A stretch of 64,000 bases of DNA. Origin: Sitta carolinensis. Taxonomy: Eukaryota; Chordata; Aves; Passeriformes; Sittidae. Both the position numbers and the translations under genes were made by a program. Within the stretch, counting starts at the first letter, position 1. Every line of letters begins with the position of its first letter. The notes under the pieces are model-generated. The model had not been told where the DNA came from. It saw only the letters and a program-made list of their open reading frames with translations, and did not search any database. This document shows positions 38,219 through 49,700 of this stretch, piece after piece. The DNA lies in the NCBI GenBank assembly GCA_032173965.1, contig JAVUNC010000019.1:9659234-9723233 (forward strand), given 5' to 3'.

Positions 38219-39136
38219 TCATAAAGATTAATTGGTTCTATTTGCTCCTTCTGCTATTGTTATTTAAAGAATCAACAACCTAATTTCAGTAATATGTTGC
38301 AGAAAAGAATATGATTTAAACTACTAAGAGTGCTCACCCATGTCCCTCAAGAAAAATGCCAAAGATAAAATTACAAATGCATAGGTAATTTATTTGTGCA
38401 GCTATGCGTATCAAAACAAAATATGTTTCTCTGCACATTCTGACCAACTAGCTGCACAGTAATATTTTAAGACTAATTTTAATATCAACATTAAATATGT
38501 TTTCATAACTGTAGTTGTCAGGATCATAGCTCAATGTATTTTCTCTGCACAAAACAGGCAAATTTGAGTGAAAGGGTAAAGCTAAAGGGTACATTTGCCT
38601 GGGGAATTAATGAACAGCCTACATGGAATACGAACATTTCATTCCTTTTTGCTAAAATAATGGTGAATATGGAAATTTTCCATGTTTTAAAAATTAATAG
38701 TACTTTAAGGAACAGCTGCAGACACGCAGTTTGAATTAAGAGAGCTGAAATAATCAAGAACATGTTCATAAAGCAAGAGACCCTCTAGGCCCACAACAGC
38801 GTGGCACAGAGGTGACAAAACAGCCAACCAGGATTTACCTAGACAGAGGGAGAAGGTCCCTACCCCTGACAGACAGCACGGGTACAACATGCATAACATC
38901 AGCTCTCCCTGAGTGGTTCCAGGTAGGAAATGAGAAAATCACTGAAGTATCCACTGCATTTGTTGTTTCATTAATCACCATTCACGGAAGTACAAGTGCA
39001 CCCAGCCATTTGAATTGGGACAGATAATATCTCAGGAAGATGAGTTAGGAAAATATATACTCCTGTGCTTCTTAGAAAAACCTGGGAGCCCAGAGTGGAT
39101 TCACATTATGCTCAGAATATCTGCATTCACCCTTGC

Positions 39137-39251
39137 TTTTTTTTTTTTAATAAGTGAACAAACAAACCCATAAAAAACCAACAAAACAATCAATTAAAAA
39201 AACCCAACAAAACAAACAAACAAAAAAGAAAAAAAAAAAAAAAAAAAAAAA
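39137..39251 (+). repeat. T12 / (AAAC)n / A23 low-complexity tract
   Basis: Twelve T (39137-39148), then about 80 bp of A-rich sequence with AAAC and AACA words, ending in 23 consecutive A (39229-39251). The T and A runs could pair as a hairpin. The minus-strand frame here encodes poly-Phe and is an artefact. It could be the A-rich tail of a retroposed sequence, but nothing recognisable lies beside it. Confidence 0.85.
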
Positions 39252-40068
39252 CCATAGAATTATGTATATAGTTCCCTTTTCTAGGTCTGGATAGAGAGGA
39301 TCGTACAACTGCAATTTTGAAAGATTGCAAGGTGACACTTGTGATCCCACTAAAACAGGACAACTAACCAGAAAGAACTAAACTAAACTTAATGCCTATA
39401 GGTTAATTTTTTCACCTTGATTGGATATTATGTTCCTTTTGGCTTCCCATGGAATTAATGATATCACTGGCCCTCCCATGTACAGTGAGTAGTCTCAATT
39501 TCTTCCAGCAGACAACTTTGCTCCGAGGTAGAATTGGAGTCAGGCTCCTGTCTAATCAGAAAGAGAGAGGCAGAAAAGAAGTAGTCCAGACTAAAACTTT
39601 TACCAGTTTATTTTGTGTGACACATAATGCATTTCTAAAGACTCCCATGAGAACTCATGTGGAGGAGGTTTAGCGGGCTATCAGCACACTTCACAGCTCA
39701 TACTATATCACATAAATCATCAGCTTACATTAAAAAGGCCACCTGTCCTTGCCTGTTTGTTCGCTGTGATGAAGAACCTTCCTCTATAATGCAGTTGTTC
39801 AATTAATCCATTACAACATACATTAATATTACAAGATTTTGCACATTAATTTCCACTCATTCTGCTCCCAGTAAATCTACAGCTTTTCTTGTCAGGGTTT
39901 ACGCCTCTGTTTTCAGGTGGGAAGGAAATGAACTGAATAAAATAATGAAAACAGATTAGTTCACTACTCAACCTCTCATCACTTAAAGATCAAAATAAAT
40001 AAAAAAAATAATGTCTGAAAAGTTCAGATAAATGTCTTCCAGTTCTACATCCCAGCTCGTGAGATGCC

Positions 40069-40108
40069 ATGAATTCTACAAACAAACAATGAATTTTACA
40101 GACAAATT
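40069..40108 (+). repeat. Imperfect 20-bp tandem duplication
   Basis: Units ATGAATTCTACAAACAAACA and ATGAATTTTACAGACAAATT are adjacent and agree at 16 of 20 positions. Low-complexity content makes a chance origin possible. Confidence 0.5.
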
Positions 40109-41626
40109 TGTGCTGATGGAATTCCTAACTCAGCTTTGTACACTGAGGTAACCGGGATAAGCTTCTGAGTTTCCAGGGTTTTCCCCCAGACAAATCCAGT
40201 CTCAGCACAGGCCAACCAGACACACAGTTTCACAAACTGATCTGAACTTTTTCAAACATTAGGAGGAGGGCCTTTAATCTCAGATCTGTGCCCTTCTGCC
40301 CCATCTCCAGCCTGACTAACAAAGTGCTACAGACTTGGGAAAGGCACCTTTACAGTGAGAGCAAATGAAAATGATTAAAAATCTAAACCCAGAAGGGAGA
40401 CACAGGCATGCTACTGCACATCACTCTCCAGCCACCACACCAGTATGGGGAGCTCATCCTGAGAGCCCCACAGAGTCCTTGGTACTTTAGACTTGGTCAC
40501 TAACTGCAGCCACTTCTGGATTACTTGAGTCACATTACAGAATAGAGAGATAAAGCAAGGAGTGGAACCACAATGCAGATTAAAGACTAAAACAACAAAA
40601 GATGGATTAAGAACACATGCAAGGAAAGGGATCAAAGGATGCTTTGTCTGTGTGATCATCTGGAACAGATCCTGCAGCTTGCATCAGCCAATCATGGGTT
40701 TTATTTTGGTTTGATTTAACAGCTGTTTGAGAAGCTTGCAGATATAGATATTGTGGCTTTCAATAATTTTAGCAGATAGAGGACTAGAGGTGGAGGTTAA
40801 TTATTTTGTTTGTGTAAGAGCTGGCTTTGTTACTGTTTTTTGTTGTAAATGTATATTATCTAAGAATAATTTACAAGATATGAAATGATAATGGTAAATA
40901 TTATTGCTCATGTAAATATCTGTAGCATAGGAGAGCTATTTCTTTTACTGTGGCAGCACTAATTGTTCACCATTTAGAAGGGAGCTCTGAAGTTTTCTGC
41001 CTTTATATTATGTTAATAAATGGGTATTCTTCATAACGTACCACCAAAATTTAGTTCAAACTAAACAAGATGCCTCCTCCCCTTTTTCATGGTTACAATA
41101 CCAGGCACTGCAAAGAAGGGGGAAAATGAATGTTAAACACATAAGATGGGAAAAATTAACAAAAGACTCTTACAGAAATGTGATGCTATCTATGGAAGAG
41201 ATGGTTTTTGTTTGTATTTCAGCACTTTTCTTTCATTCTTCACATGACTATAAAGATAAGCTCTTCAACAAGTGATTAAGCTAAAATTACAATAAAATTC
41301 CAGATCCAGACCTCAGAGACTTAGGATGGTTTATCTTCCCCAGCAGAAACAAAACCTACATAAGATTGATTCTTCATATTAAACCAGGGGAGAAGGGCTG
41401 GGGATGTTTTGTTGTGGTGGTTGTTTCGTGGGTTTGTTTCATTTCTGGGTGGGTTTTTTCAGAGTAAGGAACCAAATAAAAATGCATCTTATGCCCTGAC
41501 TTTGATTTTCTTGAAATCAGCAGCTGTGCTTCTCCTTCTCCTATGGTAATAACTACATCAGAGTCTGGTTCTATGCGTAGAATAATTTTAAATTTAAACT
41601 TAACTGATCAAACGCTCAATAATGGG

Positions 41627-41656
41627 TTTTTTTTGGTTTGTTTTTTTTTTTTTTTT
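41627..41656 (+). repeat. T-rich homopolymer tract
   Basis: Eight T, GGTTTG, then sixteen T. Poly-Phe in the overlapping frame is an artefact of this tract. Confidence 0.85.
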
Positions 41657-44600
41657 AAATCATCAACCTTAAGAATTCCTAGCCCTTATTTGGATTTCTT
41701 TTTTCAGATTAAAAAAATCCATATAAACCTTGGGCTTTTAATGTTTTGCCCCAAATCACTGACAAGATGAAAACAGAAGCATCGGTATTCAATTAATCTT
41801 TTTCCAATATGAATGGAACTACTTTAGATCCTATTTCAGATGTAGGACTTCTCCCCTAGATCTAACTATCTCAAATAGAAAATCATATAATGACACATCT
41901 CACTGCTGCCTCTAGATTTCCTTGGGTGGAAACAACTATTTGGTCCTCATCCTGCTCTTTGTTTCACACATATTCTGTTGGTCTGTAGGACTGAGGACAA
42001 TGTTTTGCAGATATGCTTTCTTTACTTAAAAAAGAGAAAAGTAAACAGTGAGATTGGCAAAATAGGGTGAAAAATAAATTAGAGAAGCCCTACTAATTTT
42101 ATGGTAGGCAAAGCATGCTCCAGGTGGCCTGACAATGGTGGCATCTGGCCAGAGAGACCCTGACACCACTAGAGGAGCCCTTCAAAAGCATTTCTAGCCA
42201 CAGAAAAGGCATTTTCCTGGAATAACAGCTGGGTAATAAGCATAAATCTGGATGTATGTCTACACAAGAGCATAAAAAGAACATAAAAAAGGTGCAAAGG
42301 AAATAACAGATGGAAATGTACTGTCCACCACCATTAAAACCTGGAGGTGAGGGCATGTTCGTAATTTCAGCAGACAGCTGTCAAGGCCAGAGGTGTTGCA
42401 GATGTTTGTAGCAACCCAGGGCCTATTTCACTCTCCTGAAGATAAACAGGGGTCTGCTTTTATTCAGATTAAAATATTTATGCTGCAATAAGTATGACTG
42501 GGAAAATACTCACTTAGTATAAATAAACACAGCTTCTAAAAAGCACTCTACAGCTGCTAAGGATTTGATCTTGTGAGCAAATGCTTTCCTCTCATGACGC
42601 TATCCAGATTTATTGCTTGACAGTGACAAAGGATCAATCTTTAATCAAAAATTTAAGTCCTAAAAGGAGCTTAAATTAATATTATACTGTCATTTCTCAT
42701 ACTGCTCCTGTGACAACCAAATACAGAGGGTCTGGAACACAAGCAGCACTGTTCAGCAGTATTCATTTGCACCCACATTTCTATTCACTTAAGCAGTTTT
42801 ATCACTATTTCTGCAAAAGAACTTACAGGATTTGAGGGAACCATAAAATGTATATTCCCAGTGTTTAGTGTTAAACCAAATCCCCATCAAGACCCTGCCT
42901 TGCAGCAATGTCACTGAAACTGGGCTCTGCAAAACCCTGTTGGAGGATCAGGTGAATCCTTCACAGAAACACTAAAACTGTGCATCCCCAGTCCTCTGTC
43001 AGAGGGTATGCACCACACAACCCCTTGGAGGTCAAAACAGATTCTCCTATTGAACCAGGAGTGAAAGAGAGTGTACTCTGCTTTTCCTGCTTTTTCCAGA
43101 AAAAGCTGCATGGATGGGGGAAGGAAGAAATGGGCAAGTGATGTCTGCACTGTTAGAAAGGAGCTGTACACATTATCAGCAGCATTTTTCCACACATTTT
43201 AAGACTTACCAGCCACTCCAAAACCCAACCACTATGGCAGAAAATTATTCTTTTTTTAGGAGGTTCTTCAAATTCATTTTTGACGACACTGATTTTGAAA
43301 TAGTCAATTTTACTTTTTAGCATAGATGCTGGCCTGGTGAGGACCAATATCAGGACTCATTTATAACCAGTTTAGGATACAGCTTTGCACTGTCCTAGGA
43401 GGGGGTGACAGGGTTCGCTTCTGATGTGGGTTCTAAGAGGGAATCAGGGGCTCATTCAGGGTCTGATTCAGTACAGACCACGTTTTCACCAGGTAAAATC
43501 TTGGTCTGCCAGCGGCGGCAAGAAGAGCAGAACATCTCCCCTTTGCTGGGATACCCATATCTCAAAGCCTGTGCATAGAACATTTGATTTGTTATTAATT
43601 CTTTCCTAAGTCTGAATCATTGCCCAAACAATAGTAACAGTAATTAATAATAAACAGTTTTAGCTACAAAAATATGATTTTTTCCTTCATTTAAGCCACA
43701 ATTCTTAAGGCCAGATGGATAAACTGTGAAACAAGCTCTCAAAATATTTTCCAAAATGATAAACACCAGCCTACGACTATCACCAAATATTTGAAAAGCT
43801 CTGACAATCTCACATCAAAGCAGTTTACCAGGGAGAGCAAAAGTCACCAGGGAAACAAAGCAAAGCAGAGGATCCATTCACTGTTTCCCAACGTCAGGCA
43901 GGTGTTCAGCCATCCCAGGCACAGCAGGGCTCCGTCCCATGCAATGGGGATTTGGAAGGACAAATGACATCCCTGTGTGCATCGCCCTCTTCTTCCTTCC
44001 TTCCCCAGCTCAGTATGCTGAGGGTGATGCCATAGGTATGGAATGGCCTTTTGGACATTTAGCTGTCCCAGCTGTGTCCCCTCCCAGCTCCCCCTGCTCC
44101 CCACTGCTCGCTGGTGGGGAGGGATGAGGAGCAGGAAAGGCCCCAGCTCCATGCTAACCCTGCTCAGAAATAACCAAAACAGCCCTGAATTGCCAACACT
44201 GTTTCCAGCACAAATCCAAAATACAGCCCCATACTGGCTAGTATGAAAAAAATTAACTTTATCCCAGCCAACCCCAGCACACAAGTGAATTTTACCCATT
44301 AGGGCTCAGCTCTAAGCCCAGAAACTCATATAAATTTGTTTCTCTCTAGGGCAGTAGAGCCATGTATTGAAGTAAATAGAAAAGATGTGATACACAAAGT
44401 CAGTCACATATATTCTGAAAATACAAAAAAAATAATTGAATTCTGATCCAAAGTAATAAATTTGCGTTACTGCAATAAAATTTTTTAATCATTTTGCCTT
44501 GTTTTTTATTCACAGGAGAGTATATATATCACTCTAAAGAGTCAAAAGGAAAGAACCTTTCTTTTCTAAGAGCATTTTCTGGATTTTTGATTTATAAAAG

Positions 44601-45484
44601 AAAGATTTTGCACGTGATCCCTCCAGCACCTCTATTTCATTGTGTTCAGTACCCACCCATGTCAACAATCTGGGGTGTGAAGCAGAGAAGCTGAGGCAGC
44701 AATTTATATTTTGCTCTGTCATTCCTTCTGCAGGAACATTAATGTCCAAAAGAAGCACTGGAATAATGTCCTTAAAGGGCCAAGCCACTAATACTAAATC
44801 AATTAGTTCATCTCTAGCGTGCTTATCTGTGTATGCACAGGCCCACACATACAGGGGTAGGGTGCAGGGAAAATGAGCCTTCCATCACTAGAAGGAGAGG
44901 AACCTAAAGGAGAAGAAAAACTTATCTCCTTTCCAACCCTTTTATAACTCTAAGTTATTCTCTCCCTGTGAGTATTACGTATCCTGATTTTCACAAACTT
45001 CATCTCCAGCAGTTCCTAAGCATTACTGTTCCTTTTGGCTAAAGGAATCTTTGTTTAAAAAATCACTTTAGAAATTATAACATTCATACTCCAGCCCATT
45101 ATTCAACAAAGCTGTAATCATGTTGCCCTAACTGTATTTGTCCCACATTGAATAATCTTTTATCTTTTCCACTTGAGCAGCCCCTGCACGCTGTTGCACA
45201 ATCAAGGGTAATGCCATTCTTCCTAAACATGATTGCCTTCATTTTCATTTTCCCCTACTATTAAAATAACAGAAATAATAAATTTACAAATTATAATTTT
45301 CTTTTCTTTACTACTACCCCCTTAAGACCTACTCCAACAAATGACTTTATTAAAATACAATGAGCTTCTCTATTTGTTTTCTTCTTTTGAGGCAGAGTGA
45401 AGTGTCTGGGGATAACACACAACTACACTAATGTTTGGATTTGTATTTTGGAATACTGATGAACCAGTGTGGACCAAAGGTGAC

Positions 45485-45501
45485 TTTTTTTTTTTTTTTT
45501 T
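45485..45501 (+). repeat. Poly(T) run of 17
   Basis: Seventeen consecutive T between GAC and AATGATC. Simple homopolymer. Confidence 0.9.
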
Positions 45502-46217
45502 AATGATCTTTTAAAAGCCTCAAGAATATTCTAGGAAGAAAAAACTGCAACTCCCACAAGACCCTTTTTTGTACAGAAAACATAAATATTTTGCTCAACT
45601 AAAGTGTATGACACTGTAATAAAAAAAATAAAATATACACTAAAATTTTAAGAGTACACTAAGATGAAAATATTGAGGAGTGGGGGATACATCTGTTACT
45701 CACATGCACACACATACACAAGTATTCAGACCCATCAGTTCTTGGCCAGGTGTTTACCCCAGAGTCAGCTTCATCTAAAGTTAGGGTTACTTTTGTCCTT
45801 CACTTTGACCCTTCCCAAAAATCACCACTCAGTCAAGGCTGGTGTGAAATATCAATGACAAAAATGGAAAGTGTTCTGAGTGTTTTCCACTAAGACACCA
45901 ACACACAAACACTGATCACTTATGTAAAAGCCAGGGGCACATTATTTTACACTGAGACATTTCAGGATATTTGTGCTCTTGAGCAAGGCACAGATTGCTA
46001 AATGCTGCATTATATTTTTCCCACTCCACGTAATGCCATCATATTTCTCCTTGTGCATCCATACAACTGGCACAAAATATTCAGCCAGGTAACAGATAAG
46101 GCAAAAGAAGAAGAAAAAGAGGAAGCTCAACAATAGGGCTTCCAGTTGGTGGTGGCACAGTAGTGAGTTATGTTCTGAAAACAATATTGAAGACAGAAAT
46201 TATTTTAAGCCAAAGAA

Positions 46218-46785
46218 GAATCACAGAATCATAGAATATGGTCTGGGTTGGAAGGGATCTTAAAGATGATCTAGTGCTAGCTTTCCTGACATGGACAGGG
46301 ACACCTTCAATTAGACCAGGTTGCTCAGAGCTCCATCCAGCCTGGCCTGGAACACTTCTAGAGATGGGGCATCCACTGCTTCTCTGGACAGCCTGTGCCA
46401 GCACCTCAAAACTCTGACAAGAAAGAATTTTTTCCTAATATCTAATCTAAACATAAAGTCTTCCAGTTTGGAGCCATGTCCCCTCTTCTTGCCATTACAT
46501 GTCCATGTAAATAGTCTCTCCCTCCTTACTGTAGGCTCCCTTCAGGTACTGGAAGGCCACAGTTACATCACCCCAAAAAAACTTCTCTTCTCCAGGCTGC
46601 ACATGCCCAACTCTCTCAGCCTTTCCTCATTGGAGAGGTGCTCCACCCCTCTGATCACCTTGGTGTCCCTGCTCTGGCTCCAGCAGCTCCCTGTCCTTCC
46701 TGAGCTGGATGCAGCCCTGCAGGTGGGATCCCAGAATCCCCTCCCTCCCCTGCTGCCCTCGGTGCTCCTGATGCAGCCCAGGATG
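46218..46785 (-). mobile_element. CR1 LINE 3' fragment (minus), copy B
   Basis: The left edge carries the full CR1 3' tail in reverse (GAATCACAGAATCATAGAAT), followed by GGGTTGGAAGGGATCTTAAA, CAGGTTGCTCAGAGC and ATCCAGCCTGGCCTGGAACA. It has about 565 bp and is truncated at the right after GATGCAGCCCAGGATG. The segment 46586-46756 is identical over 171 bp to 9609-9779 of copy A, and 46531-46574 also matches, while 46218-46530 is far more diverged from copy A. The long plus-strand frame across it (46321-46848) is the antisense of the element and not a gene. Confidence 0.95.
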
Positions 46786-49700
46786 CTTAAATTAACTAGA
46801 AATTTTAAGCTTGCATATAAGGATAGAATGAATATTACCTCGTACTGAACCCAAGCATAAGCATACTAAAACAGCAAAACCAACAGCAATAAATAAGAAT
46901 TTTGCAAGTGTTGGCCCAGACAAATCTGTACAGCACATGTGCAGCCTGACCATCAAAGGGAGAAAGATAAGCAGTTACATGCAGAACTACATAGTGATAG
47001 TATAAATTCAGTAGATGGGGGCTTTTAAGTTGAAAATTTGTCAGTCTTTTATATAATCTCTAATTCCCTAGAAATATAGAGAGATACATAAACATGTATA
47101 TTTACCTACAACACCTAGGAGAGCCAGGAATGTCAGAAATGCACTTTTCTTTCTGGCTCCAGCCATCCTGTTTATTTTTCATGTCATGCTGTGTGTTTCA
47201 CATGACAGGCTTTGAAATTCAGTAAAGTTTTCTGAAATCAGATTACCAGAACTGTAGGGGAAGAGCAGCCATTAAGAAGAGCTCATGGTACAAACCACTG
47301 CCTGAAGCCGTTCTCCTGAGAACGGTGCTAATCTCAAACGTGCAAATAAAAAGCAGTAGGAAACAACATAGCAACCTTCTGCCCATCAGCTGGAAATAAA
47401 TGGCACAATATTTTATTCTTCACACTCCAGTAAATTCCAAGATGGCTGTAAAATAGTCAGTTACAAAATATTGTGGACACGTTAAACTATCTTTACACAT
47501 GGATGTATGTTGTACAGTGATGGATAAAGTTCTCTCTGTAACCTAAGACATGATGGGACAAAACAGCAGCATTCAAAACCCTTTCTCAATGGCTTAAAGA
47601 ACAAAAACAAAAAAGGTTGAAATACAAGAACAAGAAAAGAAAAGACCCAACAAAATCCTGACCTGGTCACATCTGAGGCAGCAGTCTTGAGCCTTCTCCT
47701 GGTCATGGCTGCATGGGACTGCCTCACTCCTCCTCCTTTTTCCCTTTCCCTCTGTTGCAGGGGAGGAGGAGTGGGAGTCTCCAGCCCCTCCAGAGTGAGT
47801 GAGCTGCCCAGAGGATCCCACTGTGACCCACTTCTGTCAGGAGTAGCTGTGACTGCTTCAATTGCTTATTTTGACTGTAACAAGACTGGAAGTTCTCCCA
47901 CACCCAACCAAACCAGTACATCCAGAGCTCAGCAAACCCCAGCACAGTAAACAACAACCTATTCCCATCATTTCTATGTCCAGAGAAAATAATGGCACTG
48001 GCTGTACAGACAACATGCTTGAGTTCCACTTGAGAACCGTTCACAGGATGAGCTGAAATGAACTGCTGACCTCAAGTCTAGTGTTGGGAGACATGAAATG
48101 CTGCCTTCTCATGAATGATTTTGCCTCAGCAGAGAAATGAGGATGGGGATGGGTCTGGTGCTCCCAGAGGTGATCACTGGAGAACAGAGCTGCAGGACAG
48201 AGCCTGTGCTCTCCTTTTGCAGATAAGCCAAAGGCTCCCAGCTGCAAGCTTGAAAAACCAGGACTAAAATATTTGTTAACAAGCAAACAGGCCAGCAGCA
48301 GAATGGCTCTGCAGGTACCTCTGATAACTCTGTTACCTCACACAACCCCCACAGCATCAGCAACAGAGCTTTCTCTGAGGTGAATAAAAATAACCATCTA
48401 AATCCAGCAATGTGGGAACATGCATGCACATCATGGTTTGCCAGCTAAACCATTTTTTTCCTGAAAATTTTCTATTGAAAATCCTGTCAGGAAAATTATC
48501 CAAACTCCCAAGTTGAAACATCACTTTCCTCTTGAAGGTCTAATACTCCGCTCTGTTTATGGTGGGAATTTTTGAGCACAAATCTGACCTTCCTGTACTG
48601 GATGGGTCACAAGTTGTGTTCCATGGGATCTCTTCAAGTCCCTCATTATCTAATTTGCAGGTAAATCATTAATACATGATCTTTTTGTACAGACATGTAT
48701 GACATGTCAGTGGAGATAATCGAAAGATGAACTCTCCCTATAATAGATGTTCATTTCTATTTTCTAAATTAGAGAATTTCTTAATTTCAGAAAATAAACA
48801 TTTCAATGCACCACAGAGGCTACCATTAGATAGATACTTCCTTCCAACACAAGTCAAATATTAAACATTCCTTTCCAATTCAATTCCTTCAAGAAAGTTT
48901 CTTTAACATCACAGTGGTTTCCCTAGGTATCTGTGAATTCCTCAGGCGATTGGTCAAGCGTTCAGCATCCAGCTTATCCCCACCTGCCGTCTGAACACTC
49001 GCCTTGCAGCCACAATCGTCTTTAGACAAAGTAGCACCACAAGCAGTTATCACACCCCCAGAGATCACAGGTTTCGCAGATGAACTAAGAAAAATTGTGT
49101 ACATCACTTTTTTCCTCTCCTGCCTTCAGAGGCTACACTGAAAACTGCACAAAGCTGGGAAATGCCCAATACCAGTGCCACAAGGAGCTCTTGGAGAGCT
49201 GCCCGGTATCCATGCACTGGCATAGCTCTGTGCCAGGGCATGTGGGGGCAACCTGAGCTCTCTTGTGCCTATGCTGTGTCAGAGGATGCATTCAGCAGAG
49301 GTCACACCCTTCAGGGACCAAGCCTTCCTCATCAGGTGTTTATCATCCCTGCCCTGGCTCCAGAAACACCAAGATTAATCTCTCCCAACACACTGCTCTT
49401 CCTAACACCAATTTAAGGGAAATATTTACCCTAATACACTCACAGTGGAAAACTGCATGAATTGAATTTAACCCAAACCTTAGCTGCAAATTCCTTGCTG
49501 CTGTGTTACAGGAAGTTAACAGCACAAAAGTCCTCATTCATATTAGATTAAATGTCTTCATCTTTCCACTATACAAAGAGTGTAGAACTACCTGCTAGTT
49601 AAAAGAGAAAGAAGCCTGGAGCCAAATACCAGTGATCAGCTCCCACTCATTTCCAGAGGACTTGCAATATTTTACTCAAACCAATCCATAAAGCTTTCCT

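Larger units (their letters stand above)
27925..39136. other. Long stretch of unique non-coding DNA
   Basis: About 11 kb with no recognised transposon or gene. It holds two small tandem duplications, at 31787-31848 and 38169-38218. Longest frames: 33348-33791 (147 codons) and 36572-36904 (110 codons); neither shows a domain, and the first is overlapped by frames in other phases. The absence of readable repeats over this length is a mild hint of constraint or of very old DNA. Confidence 0.55.
39252..46217. other. Unique non-coding DNA with T-rich tracts
   Basis: No gene or recognised transposon in about 7 kb. Low-complexity tracts lie at 41401-41461 (G/T-rich), 41627-41656 and 45485-45501. 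The longest frame, 43844-44299 (151 codons, minus), has no domain and is overlapped by plus-strand frames. A small duplication lies at 40069-40108. Confidence 0.55.

Noticed and set aside
39147..39350. Minus-strand frame with poly-Phe resembling a membrane protein
   Set aside because: Product of the A23 tract read in antisense.
43380..43570. GC-richer patch as a second LTR or retroviral fragment
   Set aside because: No TATA or poly(A) pairing, no flanking repeat and no recognisable wording.
43844..44299. 151-codon minus-strand frame
   Set aside because: No domain, no splice or start context, and overlapping frames on the opposite strand; consistent with chance in a GC-richer patch.
44925..44965. 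CTCCTTTCCAACCC followed by TATAACTCTA as a CR1 tail
   Set aside because: Too short, and the upstream DNA lacks any other CR1 block.
46321..46848. 175-codon plus-strand frame as a gene
   Set aside because: It is antisense to a CR1 element; the same words appear in the frame opposite the CR1 copy at 9.5 kb.
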